Shown here piece after piece: positions 43,119 to 52,478 of a stretch of DNA of 64,000 bases; positions within the stretch are counted from its first letter, which is position 1; the number at the start of each line of letters is the position of its first letter. The notes under the pieces were generated by a model. The model made no database searches and was not told where the DNA came from. It saw only the letters and a list, made by a program, of their open reading frames with translations. This stretch comes from Amedibacterium intestinale (lineage in GTDB: Bacteria; Bacillota_I; Bacilli_A; Erysipelotrichales; Erysipelotrichaceae): positions 496,001 to 560,000 of the forward strand of contig NZ_AP019711.1 of the NCBI RefSeq assembly GCF_010537335.1. The letters are read 5' to 3'. The translations under genes and the position numbers were made by a program.

Positions 43119-45041
43119 ATGAAAATAATCAACATTGGTATTCTTGCTCATGTAGATGCAGGAAAGACGACTTTAACGGAAAGTCTGCTTTATACAAGTG
43201 GAGCGATTTTAGAATTAGGCAGTGTAGATAAGGGAACAACAAGGACAGATACTATGTTTTTAGAACGTCAGCGTGGAATCACAATTCAGGCAGCAGTTAC
43301 TTCTTTTAATTGGAATGACTACAAAATCAATATTGTAGATACTCCTGGACATACAGATTTTATAACAGAAGTGTATCGTTCCTTATCTGTTCTTGATGGA
43401 GCTATTTTAGTAATTTCTGCTAAAGATGGTGTACAAGCACAAACAAGAATACTATTCCATGCACTTCAAAAAATGAATATACCAACAATTATTTTTATAA
43501 ATAAAATAGATCAGTATGGAATTAACTTAAATAATATTTATCAAAATATCAAAGAAAAACTTTCAAATGATATTATTGTTATGCAAAATGTAACATTAAC
43601 TCCAGAAATATCAATTAAAAATATCATTGATTTAGATGAATGGGATCCTGTAATTTCCAAAAATGATAAACTTTTAAAAAAATATATTGCAGGAGAAAAA
43701 TTGACTATACAGGAATTAACGCAGGAAGAATATAGGTGTGTTAAAAAAGGTTCGTTGTTTCCTATATACCATGGAAGTGCTAAAAATAATATAGGAACTC
43801 AACAACTCATTGAAGCTATTTCAAATCTTTTTTGTCCTGAAATGAATAAGAATTATTCAGAACTATGTGGAAGAGTTTTTAAAATTGAATATACAGACCA
43901 TAAGCAAAGATTAGTTTATTTGCGTCTTTACAGTGGAACATTACACTTACGAGATACAATTGTATTGTCAGAAAAAAAGAAAGTGAAACTTACAGAAATA
44001 TATATTCCTTCAAATGGAGAAATGATACAGACAGAAATAGTTTGTTCTGGAGATATTTTTATAATACCTAACAATACATTAAGATTGAACGATATTATAG
44101 GAAATGAAAAGATTTTGCCATGCAATGTATGGAATGACAAGCCTGTACCAATGCTACGAACAAGAATTGAACCGATAAAAATAGAAGAGAGAGAAAAATT
44201 ATTGGATGCTCTTACAGAAATTGCAGATACTGATCCTCTTTTACGTTATTGTGTTGATACGATAACACATGAAATCGTCATTTCTTTTTTAGGAACAGTG
44301 CAGTTAGAAGTTATCTGTTCTCTGTTGATTGAAAAATATCACATAAACATAAGAATCGAAGATCCAACCGTAATTTATTTGGAAAAGCCATTACAAAAGG
44401 CAGATTATACTATTCATATTGAAGTACCACCAAATCCATTTTGGGCATCAATTGGATTATCAATAACTCCACTTCCAATTGGCAGTGGAATACAGTACGA
44501 AAGCAAAGTTTCACTCGGTTATTTAAATCAAAGTTTCCAAAATGCAGTAAGAGAAGGTATTAATTATGGACTGGAGCAAGGTTTGTATGGCTGGGAAGTA
44601 ACAGATTGTAAAATATGTTTTGAATATGGTGTTTATTATAGCCCTGTTAGTACTCCCTCGGATTTTCGTTTTCTTGCCCCAATTGTACTTGAACAAACAT
44701 TGAAAAAAGCGGGAACGCAATTATTAGAGCCATATCTTTCGTTTATACTTTTTACACCACAGGGATACCTTTCTCGTGCATATAATGATGCACAAAAACA
44801 TTGTGCAATAATTGAAACTAGTCAATCAAAAAATGATGAAATTATTTTTACAGGACATATTCCTGTACGTTGTATTAATGAATATCGTAATACTTTAACT
44901 CTATATACAAATGGGCAAGCAGTTTTTTTGACAGAATTAAAAGATTATCAAATTGCTACTTGTGAACCAGTTATTCAATCACGTAGACCAAATAATCGAA
45001 TAGATAAAGTACGCCATATGTTTAATAAAAAAGAAAATTAA
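43119..45041 (+). CDS. tet(44): Ribosomal-protection tetracycline resistance GTPase, tet(44)-like
   Basis: A 640-residue EF-G-like GTPase that removes tetracycline from the ribosome. GTPase motifs are [10 protein letters not shown] (residues ~10-19), DTPGH (~74-78) and NKID (~128-131); the domain IV tip and C-terminal [19 protein letters not shown] end are characteristic of Tet(M)-group proteins. From memory the sequence agrees best with Tet(44), described in Campylobacter fetus and Clostridioides difficile, rather than Tet(M), (O) or (W). It follows GGGAGGG and is probably cotranscribed with VOC-padR. It lacks the long attenuator leader of tet(M). A terminator follows. Confidence 0.85.
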   Translation: MKIINIGILAHVDAGKTTLTESLLYTSGAILELGSVDKGTTRTDTMFLERQRGITIQAAVTSFNWNDYKINIVDTPGHTDFITEVYRSLSVLDGAILVISAKDGVQAQTRILFHALQKMNIPTIIFINKIDQYGINLNNIYQNIKEKLSNDIIVMQNVTLTPEISIKNIIDLDEWDPVISKNDKLLKKYIAGEKLTIQELTQEEYRCVKKGSLFPIYHGSAKNNIGTQQLIEAISNLFCPEMNKNYSELCGRVFKIEYTDHKQRLVYLRLYSGTLHLRDTIVLSEKKKVKLTEIYIPSNGEMIQTEIVCSGDIFIIPNNTLRLNDIIGNEKILPCNVWNDKPVPMLRTRIEPIKIEEREKLLDALTEIADTDPLLRYCVDTITHEIVISFLGTVQLEVICSLLIEKYHINIRIEDPTVIYLEKPLQKADYTIHIEVPPNPFWASIGLSITPLPIGSGIQYESKVSLGYLNQSFQNAVREGINYGLEQGLYGWEVTDCKICFEYGVYYSPVSTPSDFRFLAPIVLEQTLKKAGTQLLEPYLSFILFTPQGYLSRAYNDAQKHCAIIETSQSKNDEIIFTGHIPVRCINEYRNTLTLYTNGQAVFLTELKDYQIATCEPVIQSRRPNNRIDKVRHMFNKKEN

Positions 45042-45105
45042 GTTACTATTCGCTAAATTACAATTTGTTAAGCGTCTTAAAATGCGTGCATACAAAAATT
45101 ATATG

Positions 45106-45146
45106 ACACCTTTGTTACTCAATGATACAAGGGTGTTTTATTTTTA
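45106..45146 (+). terminator. Terminator after tet gene
   Basis: ACACCTTTGT pairs with ACAAGGGTGT, and TTTTATTTTT follows. Confidence 0.75.
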
Positions 45147-45174
45147 TGATGAGTCTAAGATTATTATAGATTAG

Positions 45175-45468
45175 AATAATACAAATTTGTATCACTATAA
45201 CGATATAATAAAAGTTGGACATCATGGAAGTTCTACAAGTTCATCTTCTGTTTTCCTTCATACACTGCATCCTAAATTAGCATTGATATCTGCAGGAAGG
45301 AACAATCGTTATCAACATCCTCATCAAAACGTGATAGAAAATTTACATAAAGAAAATATTCATGAGCTGACAACAAAAGAAAAAGGTGCCGTATCTATAA
45401 AAATATGTAAATATTTTTATTTTTACAAGACGGTAGAGCAGGAATTTGGTATAATAACGCATAGGTGA
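45175..45468 (+). pseudogene. comEC: comEC 3' fragment (C-terminal metallo-beta-lactamase-like part)
   Basis: The last ~95 codons of ComEC are recognisable: DIIKVGHHGSSTSSS, LHPKLALISAGRNNRYGHP-like NRYQHPHQNVIENL, and a final beta region. ComEC is the membrane channel for DNA uptake in competence; this tail normally contributes to degradation of one strand. In Firmicutes comEC is followed by holA, as here. The upstream ~600 codons are missing at this site and presumably lie beyond the prophage, so the gene is split by integration. The frame is open back to a TAG at 45172. Confidence 0.88.
45179..45192 (+). repeat. Perfect 14-bp palindrome at the prophage/comEC junction
   Basis: ATACAAATTTGTAT spans the first comEC-like codons. 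Serine integrase crossover sites are short and often partly symmetrical, so this is a candidate attR core. Confidence 0.4.
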
Positions 45469-45473
45469 TGTTA

Positions 45474-46418
45474 ATGAATTATGTGTTGTATGGAGAGGAA
45501 CAATATCGTTTAAAAAGGACTTTGGAAACGATAGTAAAAGAATACCTTCCGGATGAAAATGATTTGAATTTAATTCGTTATGATGCAATGCATACAGATA
45601 TAGCAGCGATTATAGAAGATGCTATGACAGTGCCTTTTTTTTCTTCGTACAAAGTTATCATCGTTGATCATGCTAATTTTTTGTCGACCTTAAATAATAC
45701 AGCATGTGACATAAAAAGTTTAGAGTCATATCTTCAAAATCCATGCGATAGTACAGTTCTTATTTTTACAGGTGACTTTGCAAAGCTAGACACTCGCAAA
45801 AAAGTTGTAAAAACAATAAAAAAAACGTGGAAGGTTTTAGAATTTAAAAAGTTAGATGAGCTTGGTAAAAATAGTGTTGTAAATGAAGAAATACAGAAAA
45901 GAAAACTGAATATTACAGGAAACGCGAAACAAATTCTATTAAAACGGTTACCATTGGATATGGAAACGATACAAAAGGAAATGGATAAACTGGAACTTTA
46001 TCAGGGGGTTCTCGATGAAAATGTAGTTTCATCTCTTATTAATAGACCGTTAGAAGAAGATGTATTTCAACTTGTTGATGCTGTTGTAGAAAAAAACAAA
46101 GGAAAAGCTTTTCATATATGGCAGGATTTATGTGTCTCAAATACAGATGCAATTTATTTGATTGCTCTTTTGGCGGGACAGTTTCGGTTTTTGTTTGAAG
46201 TCAAGAATCTTATGGTAAAAGGGTATGAAAAAGATGAAATAGCTCATGCTTTGAATGCCCATCCATATCGTGTGAAACTTTCCATGGAGAAAGCTAGAAG
46301 CTTATCTATCAAGTCATTGATGGCTATGCTTGATAAGCTTGCTAGTTTAGATCAGAAATTAAAAAGCGGATTACTGGATAAAAAACTTGGGTTTGAAATG
46401 TTTTTATTGGAGTTATAG
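45474..46418 (+). CDS. holA: DNA polymerase III delta subunit
   Basis: A 314-residue clamp-loader subunit. The start NYVLYGEEQYRLKRTLETI and the SLESYLQNPCDSTVLIFTG and RPLEEDVFQLVDAV segments are typical of Firmicute HolA; the C-terminal collar helices end GFEMFLLEL. It opens the sliding clamp for loading. I chose the ATG best spaced from AGGTGATG; an ATG two codons earlier overlaps the comEC stop. Its former promoter may have been in comEC upstream of the prophage, so expression might be altered. Confidence 0.9.
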   Translation: MNYVLYGEEQYRLKRTLETIVKEYLPDENDLNLIRYDAMHTDIAAIIEDAMTVPFFSSYKVIIVDHANFLSTLNNTACDIKSLESYLQNPCDSTVLIFTGDFAKLDTRKKVVKTIKKTWKVLEFKKLDELGKNSVVNEEIQKRKLNITGNAKQILLKRLPLDMETIQKEMDKLELYQGVLDENVVSSLINRPLEEDVFQLVDAVVEKNKGKAFHIWQDLCVSNTDAIYLIALLAGQFRFLFEVKNLMVKGYEKDEIAHALNAHPYRVKLSMEKARSLSIKSLMAMLDKLASLDQKLKSGLLDKKLGFEMFLLEL

Positions 46419-46430
46419 AGAGGATTAAGT

Positions 46431-47636
46431 ATGAAATCATTAAAAGAGTTATATCGAATTGGACCGGGACCTTCATCTTCCCATACATTAGGTCCGCAAA
46501 GGGCAAGTTTAATTTTTAAAAATCGTTATTTCGATGCTTATCGCTATGAAGTAGAACTTTATGGTTCCTTGTCTTTGACAGGAAAGGGGCATCTTACAGA
46601 TTACATTATTATTGAAACGATGAAACCGAAAGAATGTCGTGTGTTTTTTAAGGCAAAAGCGGATTTAAAACATCCAAATACAATGAAGCTTCTTGCATTT
46701 AATAAAGAAGATGAGCTGTTAGGAGAAATGACAGTATATTCCGTTGGAGGAGGAGCTATCCTTATTGAAGGAGAAGAATGCGGAGAAGGGCAAGATGTCT
46801 ATCCACATCATAGCTTAAAAGAAATTCAGGAATATTGTTTTGCAAAAGAGATGGAGTTATGGGAATACGTAGATGCCTTTGATCCGATGGATGATTATAT
46901 TGAGAAAATTATGGAACAGATGATGGCTACTGTTGAAAGTGGTTTATCTAAAGAAGGAGTTCTTCCGGGGGATCTTCATTTGGAAAGAATAGCGAAAGAA
47001 TTAAAAGATAAGGCAGATTCATGTAAAAGTGCGGTTGAAAAAGAAAAACTTCTATTATCTGCATACGCATATGCTGCCAGTGAGGAAAATGCTGGTGGCA
47101 GTATGACGGTTACAGCTCCAACATTAGGAAGCAGTGGTATACTGCCATCTCTTGTAACGTATTATCATAAAGATTTGGGGTATGAAAAAGAAATTATCTG
47201 TAAAGGTTTAAAAGTTGCAGGACTATTTGGAAATTTGATTAAAGAGAATGCGACTATTAGCGGTGCACAGGGCGGATGTCAGGCAGAAATAGGTGCAGCA
47301 GTATCTATGGGAGCGGCGATGGTTGCTTATTTAAGAGGATTAAATGCGGCACAGATTGAATATGCTGCTGAAATCGGTATCGAACATCATTTAGGATTGA
47401 CATGTGATCCTGTTGGTGGATATGTTATGATTCCTTGTATAGAACGTAATGCTGTTGGAGTGCTGCGTGCTATCGATGCTGCGATTATTGCACAAGGGGT
47501 AAGTGAAGTTAGAGATCATAAAGTAAGTTTTGATATGGTGGTAAATACGATGAATTATACGGGAAAGAAGATACCGTTAGAATTAAGAGAAACTTCATTA
47601 GGTGGTTTGGCAACCGTTGTTCCTATTCAAAAATAG
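46431..47636 (+). CDS. L-serine ammonia-lyase, Fe-S dependent, fused beta-alpha
   Basis: A 401-residue enzyme that deaminates L-serine to pyruvate. The beta part has GPGPSSSHTLGPQRA; the alpha part has EENAGGSMTVTAPTLGSSG, SGAQGGCQAEIGAAVSMG and GLTCDPVGGYVMIPCIERN, with cysteines for the [4Fe-4S] cluster. Firmicutes often have separate sdaAA and sdaAB genes; here both are in one chain. It feeds serine carbon into pyruvate, and ackA downstream would yield ATP from acetyl phosphate. Confidence 0.92.
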   Translation: MKSLKELYRIGPGPSSSHTLGPQRASLIFKNRYFDAYRYEVELYGSLSLTGKGHLTDYIIIETMKPKECRVFFKAKADLKHPNTMKLLAFNKEDELLGEMTVYSVGGGAILIEGEECGEGQDVYPHHSLKEIQEYCFAKEMELWEYVDAFDPMDDYIEKIMEQMMATVESGLSKEGVLPGDLHLERIAKELKDKADSCKSAVEKEKLLLSAYAYAASEENAGGSMTVTAPTLGSSGILPSLVTYYHKDLGYEKEIICKGLKVAGLFGNLIKENATISGAQGGCQAEIGAAVSMGAAMVAYLRGLNAAQIEYAAEIGIEHHLGLTCDPVGGYVMIPCIERNAVGVLRAIDAAIIAQGVSEVRDHKVSFDMVVNTMNYTGKKIPLELRETSLGGLATVVPIQK

Positions 47637-47649
47637 AGTGAAATTTTAT

Positions 47650-47693
47650 AAAAAAAGGCAGGCTTATCAATAAGGGATAAATCTGCCTTTTAC
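47650..47693. terminator. Bidirectional terminator between convergent genes
   Basis: AAAAGGCAG pairs with CTGCCTTTT; A- and T-tracts flank both sides, serving the serine lyase and the convergent hemolysin-III gene. Confidence 0.75.
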
Positions 47694-47720
47694 AACATAT
47701 ACTGGGATTTTAGATATCTT

Positions 47721-48374
47721 TTACATCACAAAAACAAAAGCAATAAAATGAAGGATGCTTGCTAGATTTATAAAGATATGCCAAATGGAATGAAAATATC
47801 GTTTATCAGGATGTGAGTAGAAGAAAGCACCAATGGTGTACATAATCCCTCCACCTACAACTAAACCAAGAAATAAAGGGGTAGAGTTACGGATTAAGGT
47901 AGGAATAAAGAAAATAGCAGTCCACCCCATAATCATATAAATTGTCATGCTTAATTTTGGAAATGAGCGAGTAGCAATTGATTTTAATAGAATTCCTCCA
48001 AGAACTGCACCCCATTCGATGATTAACACAAGAATTCCTTGCCACCCCTTGATCAAACACAAGGCAACAGGTGTATAGCTTCCTGCAATTGCAAAATAAA
48101 TACAGATATGATCAAGTTTTCGAAAAACATATTTATGATTTGTTCCAAAGGGCATACAATGATACAATGTTGAAACAAGAAACATCAAAAAAAGACAAAG
48201 AATGAAGATGGAGATTGCAACACTTTTAACAAGGCCGCTGGTCTCATATGAAAATACGGCTGCTACAGGCAAAGAACATAAACATAAAAAAGCCATTACT
48301 CCATGAGTTACACAGTTGGCGATTTCCTCACCAAGCCCTAATTTATACATGTCTCGCATTGTTTGTTGTTCCAT
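47721..48374 (-). CDS. Hemolysin III / PAQR-type membrane protein
   Basis: A 217-residue protein with seven hydrophobic segments and family residues: ITHGV near the start (EIANCVTHGVMAFLCLC), STLYHC and FRKLDHICIYFAIAGSYTPVAL in the middle, and FHSIWHIFINLASILHFIAFVF at the end. The Ser, His and Asp residues form the metal site of the alkaline ceramidase/PAQR/YqfA superfamily. The true substrate in bacteria is unclear. It is the only leftward gene in the chromosomal part. Confidence 0.9.
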   Translation of the reverse strand: MEQQTMRDMYKLGLGEEIANCVTHGVMAFLCLCSLPVAAVFSYETSGLVKSVAISIFILCLFLMFLVSTLYHCMPFGTNHKYVFRKLDHICIYFAIAGSYTPVALCLIKGWQGILVLIIEWGAVLGGILLKSIATRSFPKLSMTIYMIMGWTAIFFIPTLIRNSTPLFLGLVVGGGIMYTIGAFFYSHPDKRYFHSIWHIFINLASILHFIAFVFVM

Positions 48375-48501
48375 GAAGCATCACCCTCCAATTATTGTTC
48401 ATTTTAGCACAACACTATATTGAAAACAACCAATGTTTTTTATTATATGCACAACGAATGTAAAAGTTATTGAAAAATTGAAATTCCTAGAAAGGATATT
48501 G

Positions 48502-48517
48502 AAAAAACATGTTATAA
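48502..48517 (+). promoter_or_regulatory. Putative extended -10 promoter for smc operon
   Basis: TGTTATAAT is an extended -10; the -35 is weak. It lies 60 bases before smc, the first gene of smc-ftsY-ylxM. Confidence 0.5.
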
Positions 48518-48576
48518 TAGTAACTGATACTTAAAAAATACAGATGTATATCTGTTTTGTCTGATTGGAGGCATAT

Positions 48577-51507
48577 ATGTTTTTAAAACGGATAGAACTG
48601 CAGGGATTTAAATCTTTTGCGGATAAATCAGTCATTAGCTTTGATTCCGATGTGATAGGAATTGTTGGGCCAAATGGATGTGGGAAAAGCAATATTAACG
48701 ATGCTATTCGCTGGGTGCTTGGTGAACAAAGTGTTAAATCACTGCGTGGAAACAGTATGAGTGATGTTATATTTAATGGTTCTACACAAAGAAAACCAGT
48801 TAATATGGCAGAAGTTACTTTAGTTTTTGATAATTCAAAACATGTTTTGAATGTAGAATATGAAGAAGTAGAAGTTACTAGAAGACTGCATAGACAAAGT
48901 GGAGAAGGGGAATACTTTATTAACCGTACACCATGCCGCTTGAAAGATATATTAAATTTAGTTATGGATACGGGGCTTGGAAGAGATTCGCTTTCCATCA
49001 TTTCGCAAGGAAATATATCTGCATTTGCTGATGCAAAACCAGAAGAGCGAAGGGCTTTGTTTGAAGAAGCTGCGGGTGTTGCCAAATATAAGAAGCGGAA
49101 AAATGAATCCTTGGGAAAATTAAATCGTACGCAAGATAATCTTTCTCGTTTAGAGGATATTATCGTGGAGCTGGAACGTCAAGTAAATCCATTAAAACGT
49201 CAGGCAAAAAAAGCTGAAGTTTATAAAGAGAAAAAAGCAGAACTGGAAAAAGTAGAAATTAGTGTACTTGTTGATGAAATTGAAAAATTAAACAAAGAAA
49301 TTGAAGCTTTAAAACAAAAAGCATTTGATTTGGAAACAAAGAAAGCTATGTGTGAAACGACGATTGCAGTAGAAGATACAAAAAATAGCGAACTTCGCTC
49401 TGAAATGTATCAGCTGGATAGAGAGATTAACAAGTTGCAGGAACGTTTTGCTAAATTGACAGAAGATTCTCGTGTATTGGAAGCACGAAAAATTGAAATG
49501 GATGAAAAAAGAAAGTATGCTATTGAATTTGCCAACAGTGCTGAAAAAGCGAAAGAATTAAAGGCTATGATGGAAGAAGCTCATTATGAGTATGAAGATC
49601 GCAAGAAACGTGCACAGAGCTTGGAAACGGATTTGGCATTATATAAGGAACAAAGTGCGAATTTGGAACATGACATATCTTATTGTACGCAAGAGACAGC
49701 GCAGGCAAATGCAATTTTAAATCGTCTGCAAAATCGAAAAGATGTCTTAGAAAATCTTGCTAGACAACCTTTTAATCATCAACAGGCTGTCAAATCTATT
49801 TTAGATGCAAATTTAAATGGTATTTTAGGTGTTGTATCGCAGATATTTAAGCCAAGAGCAAATTATGAAACAGCAATTTCTAATGCATTGGGCGGAGCCA
49901 TGTATCACATTGTTTCAAAAGATGAAGCCAGTGCACGTCATGCGATTGGTTTCTTAAAGAAAAATAAAAGTGGTCGTGCAACATTTCTTCCTTTAACGGT
50001 AATAAAGCCAAGAGCTATGAACAATGAACATAGGATACTGGCAGAAAATAGCAAAGGATTTCTAGGGGTGGCTTCTGATTTTGTAGAAAATGAAGAACGT
50101 TTTTGTGATTTAAGAGATTCTTTGTTAGGAAATGTAGTAATTGTAGATCAGCTTATCAATGCGAATGAGATTGCTAAAGTACTGCGCTATCAATATAAAA
50201 TTGTTACTTTAGACGGTGACATTGTTAATCGAGGCGGAAGTATGACAGGTGGTCAAGGGAAAAATAATACAACGCCACTTACTATTCAAAAAGAACTCAC
50301 TTCGTTATTACAAAGCCTTGATGGACAGCTGTTAAAGGTTGAAGGATTACAGTCACAGCTTTCCAGCTTGCAGGCACGAAAAGACAGGGTATCTTCTGAT
50401 ATAGTACAGCTGCAGATTTCTTTGGCACAGCTTGATCCTATCGTAAAAGCGAAATGGGCAAAATATGAACGTTTGAAAACAGATTATGAACAAATTGCGC
50501 CAAAAGATGAAGAAATGCAGCAAGAGCTGATGGATGATGATATTGTTGTTCGTTTGAGTCGTTTGCATTCTGAAATAGATGAAATCAGTTCCCAAATGAA
50601 AAGCAAGCGAGAACGCAGAATGAAAGCAGGAAGTGAAGTTGAACGTAAAGATACACAAATTCGCCAGTTAAGAAGAGATTTGAATATTCTGCAAAATGAT
50701 GAAAGAGAAGTAGAAGTACAGCAGGCGAAAGCAGAAACTCGTTTGGAAACAGCATTAGAGCGATTGAGTTCTACTTATGAAATGACGTTTACATATGCAC
50801 AAGAGCAAAAAGTAGAAATGGATATGGAAGAAGCTCGTAAAAAAGTTGCTATTTTACGACAAGAAATAAGTTCTTTAGGAAATGTAAACTTAGATGCACC
50901 GCAGGAATATGCGGAAATTTCCGAACGTTTTGAATTTTTGAGCAAACAAAAAGAGGATCTTTTAAAAGCAAAAGATAAAATTCTAAGTGCGATTGATGAA
51001 ATGGATGAAATCATGATCAAACAGTTTACGGAAATGTTTGAGAAAATCAATTCAGAATTAAATGATGTTTTCCGTTCTTTATTTGGAGGGGGAAAAGCAC
51101 GTCTGTTTATGGTTGATCCAGAAGATGTTTTAAATACTGGTATTGATATTGATGTACAGCCTCCAGGAAAAACAGTACAAAATATTCGCTTATTTTCTGG
51201 TGGAGAAAAAAGTTTAATTGCGATTTGTGTCTTGTTCTCTATTCTAAAAGCAAGAACGATGCCACTATGTATATTCGATGAAGTAGAGGCAGCATTAGAC
51301 CAGGCAAATGTTGAACGTTTTGCGAAATATATTTCAAAATTTCGTGGGGAAAGTCAATTTATTGTTGTTACACATCGCCCAGGTACAATGGCACAATGTG
51401 ATGCGTTATATGGTGTTACGATGCAGCAAAATGGAGTGTCACAATTACTGAAGGTTAAATTACAGGATGCCATTCATATGATTGATAAAGAAGAGGTGAA
51501 AGCATAA
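48577..51507 (+). CDS. smc: Chromosome condensation protein SMC (short form)
   Basis: A 976-residue SMC ATPase. The N-terminal head has Walker A (GPNGCGKSN, ~residues 33-41) and the C-terminal head has the signature FSGGEKSL and Walker B CIFDEVEAALD. The hinge lies around residues 410-560 (NGILGVVSQIF ... GGSMTGGQG). Typical Bacillus SMC is ~1186 residues; the loss is in both coiled-coil arms, about 100 residues each, with no frame break. The ATG follows TTGGAGG. It organises the chromosome with ScpAB and is coupled to ftsY. Confidence 0.96.
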   Translation: MFLKRIELQGFKSFADKSVISFDSDVIGIVGPNGCGKSNINDAIRWVLGEQSVKSLRGNSMSDVIFNGSTQRKPVNMAEVTLVFDNSKHVLNVEYEEVEVTRRLHRQSGEGEYFINRTPCRLKDILNLVMDTGLGRDSLSIISQGNISAFADAKPEERRALFEEAAGVAKYKKRKNESLGKLNRTQDNLSRLEDIIVELERQVNPLKRQAKKAEVYKEKKAELEKVEISVLVDEIEKLNKEIEALKQKAFDLETKKAMCETTIAVEDTKNSELRSEMYQLDREINKLQERFAKLTEDSRVLEARKIEMDEKRKYAIEFANSAEKAKELKAMMEEAHYEYEDRKKRAQSLETDLALYKEQSANLEHDISYCTQETAQANAILNRLQNRKDVLENLARQPFNHQQAVKSILDANLNGILGVVSQIFKPRANYETAISNALGGAMYHIVSKDEASARHAIGFLKKNKSGRATFLPLTVIKPRAMNNEHRILAENSKGFLGVASDFVENEERFCDLRDSLLGNVVIVDQLINANEIAKVLRYQYKIVTLDGDIVNRGGSMTGGQGKNNTTPLTIQKELTSLLQSLDGQLLKVEGLQSQLSSLQARKDRVSSDIVQLQISLAQLDPIVKAKWAKYERLKTDYEQIAPKDEEMQQELMDDDIVVRLSRLHSEIDEISSQMKSKRERRMKAGSEVERKDTQIRQLRRDLNILQNDEREVEVQQAKAETRLETALERLSSTYEMTFTYAQEQKVEMDMEEARKKVAILRQEISSLGNVNLDAPQEYAEISERFEFLSKQKEDLLKAKDKILSAIDEMDEIMIKQFTEMFEKINSELNDVFRSLFGGGKARLFMVDPEDVLNTGIDIDVQPPGKTVQNIRLFSGGEKSLIAICVLFSILKARTMPLCIFDEVEAALDQANVERFAKYISKFRGESQFIVVTHRPGTMAQCDALYGVTMQQNGVSQLLKVKLQDAIHMIDKEEVKA

Positions 51508-52478
51508 TGGGTATTTTTTCAAAATTAAAAAATGCATTTTCTTCAAAAAATGATCAGGATCGTTATCTGAAAGGATTAGACAAATCTAAGAAATCATTTT
51601 CTGAAAGAATACGTCGTCTAGCGCTTGGGTTTAGCGGGATAGATGAAGATTTTTTAGAAGAATTGATGATTGTTTTGCTGGAAGCTGATATTGGAATTAA
51701 GACAGCACAGAAAATTGTTGATGAAGTTGAGACTAGAGCAATGGATCAAAAATTAAAAACCTTTGATCAAATTACAGAATGCCTGATTGAAGTTATGCGC
51801 GATATGTATTGTGATCATGAGGATAAGCCATTTCATAAAAATACGGAAGGTCCAACAGTTATATTAATGGTTGGGGTCAATGGTAGTGGAAAAACAACAA
51901 CGACTGCCAAACTTACAAAAAGATTTTTAGAAAAAGGTAATAGTGTTGCTTTAGCTGCAGCAGACACATTCCGTGCAGGTGCGATTGATCAGCTTGCTGT
52001 ATGGGCACAGCGCTTAGGTGTTACCTGTATCAAAGGAAGAGAAGGTGGAGATCCAAGTGCTGCATTAGTAGATGCTTGTCGCTATGCAAAAGAAAATAAC
52101 ATAGATTATTTAATTGGAGATACAGCAGGGCGTTTGCAAAATAAAGCAAACCTGATGAAAGAATTAGAGAAAATGCATCGTGTTGTATCTCGTGAAATTC
52201 CTGGTGCGCCACATGAAGTATGGCTAGTGCTGGATGCAACTACAGGGCAAAATGGAATTTCACAGGCACAGATTTTTTTGGAAACTACAAATGTAACAGG
52301 AATTATTCTAACAAAGCTGGATGGTACAGCAAAGGGTGGAATTGTTATTGCTATTCGTGATTTACTAGGTCTTCCTGTAAAATACATTGGTCTTGGAGAA
52401 AAAGAAGATGATTTAAGAGAATTTGATATTGATTCTTATTTATATGGGATGTGCGAGGATCTTTTAGGCAATGATTGA
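51507..52478 (+). CDS. ftsY: Signal recognition particle receptor FtsY
   Basis: A 323-residue SRP GTPase with an NG domain: GVNGSGKTTTTAKL (G1), the DTFRAGAIDQL segment, GDTAGR (G3) and TKLDGTAKGG (G4). The acidic A domain is very short, as in many Firmicutes, and starts with a membrane-seeking amphipathic helix (GIFSKLKNAFSS). The start shares bases with the smc stop (TAATG), indicating coupling. It docks ribosome-SRP complexes at the membrane. Confidence 0.96.
   Translation: MGIFSKLKNAFSSKNDQDRYLKGLDKSKKSFSERIRRLALGFSGIDEDFLEELMIVLLEADIGIKTAQKIVDEVETRAMDQKLKTFDQITECLIEVMRDMYCDHEDKPFHKNTEGPTVILMVGVNGSGKTTTTAKLTKRFLEKGNSVALAAADTFRAGAIDQLAVWAQRLGVTCIKGREGGDPSAALVDACRYAKENNIDYLIGDTAGRLQNKANLMKELEKMHRVVSREIPGAPHEVWLVLDATTGQNGISQAQIFLETTNVTGIILTKLDGTAKGGIVIAIRDLLGLPVKYIGLGEKEDDLREFDIDSYLYGMCEDLLGND

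Larger units (their letters stand above)
1..45180 (+). mobile_element. Resistance-carrying siphovirus-type prophage (left end outside window)
   Basis: Almost all genes run on the plus strand in a canonical phage order: replication, terminase, HK97-type head, tail, lysis, then serine recombinases and cargo. The right boundary is where prophage non-coding DNA meets an open frame encoding the C-terminus of ComEC, followed by chromosomal holA. No left attachment site is visible. The plan resembles streptococcal resistance phages that integrate with serine recombinases. Cargo includes a tet(44)-like gene. The exact right end is uncertain by some tens of bases. Confidence 0.9.

Noticed and set aside
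45187-45468. A stand-alone small metallo-hydrolase gene
   Set aside because: The residues match the extreme C-terminus of ComEC, no ribosome site precedes the TTG, and holA follows as expected for comEC.
46431-47636. Two separate sdaAB/sdaAA genes with a missed stop
   Set aside because: The frame is continuous with both domains in the known fused order; no internal start signal is seen.
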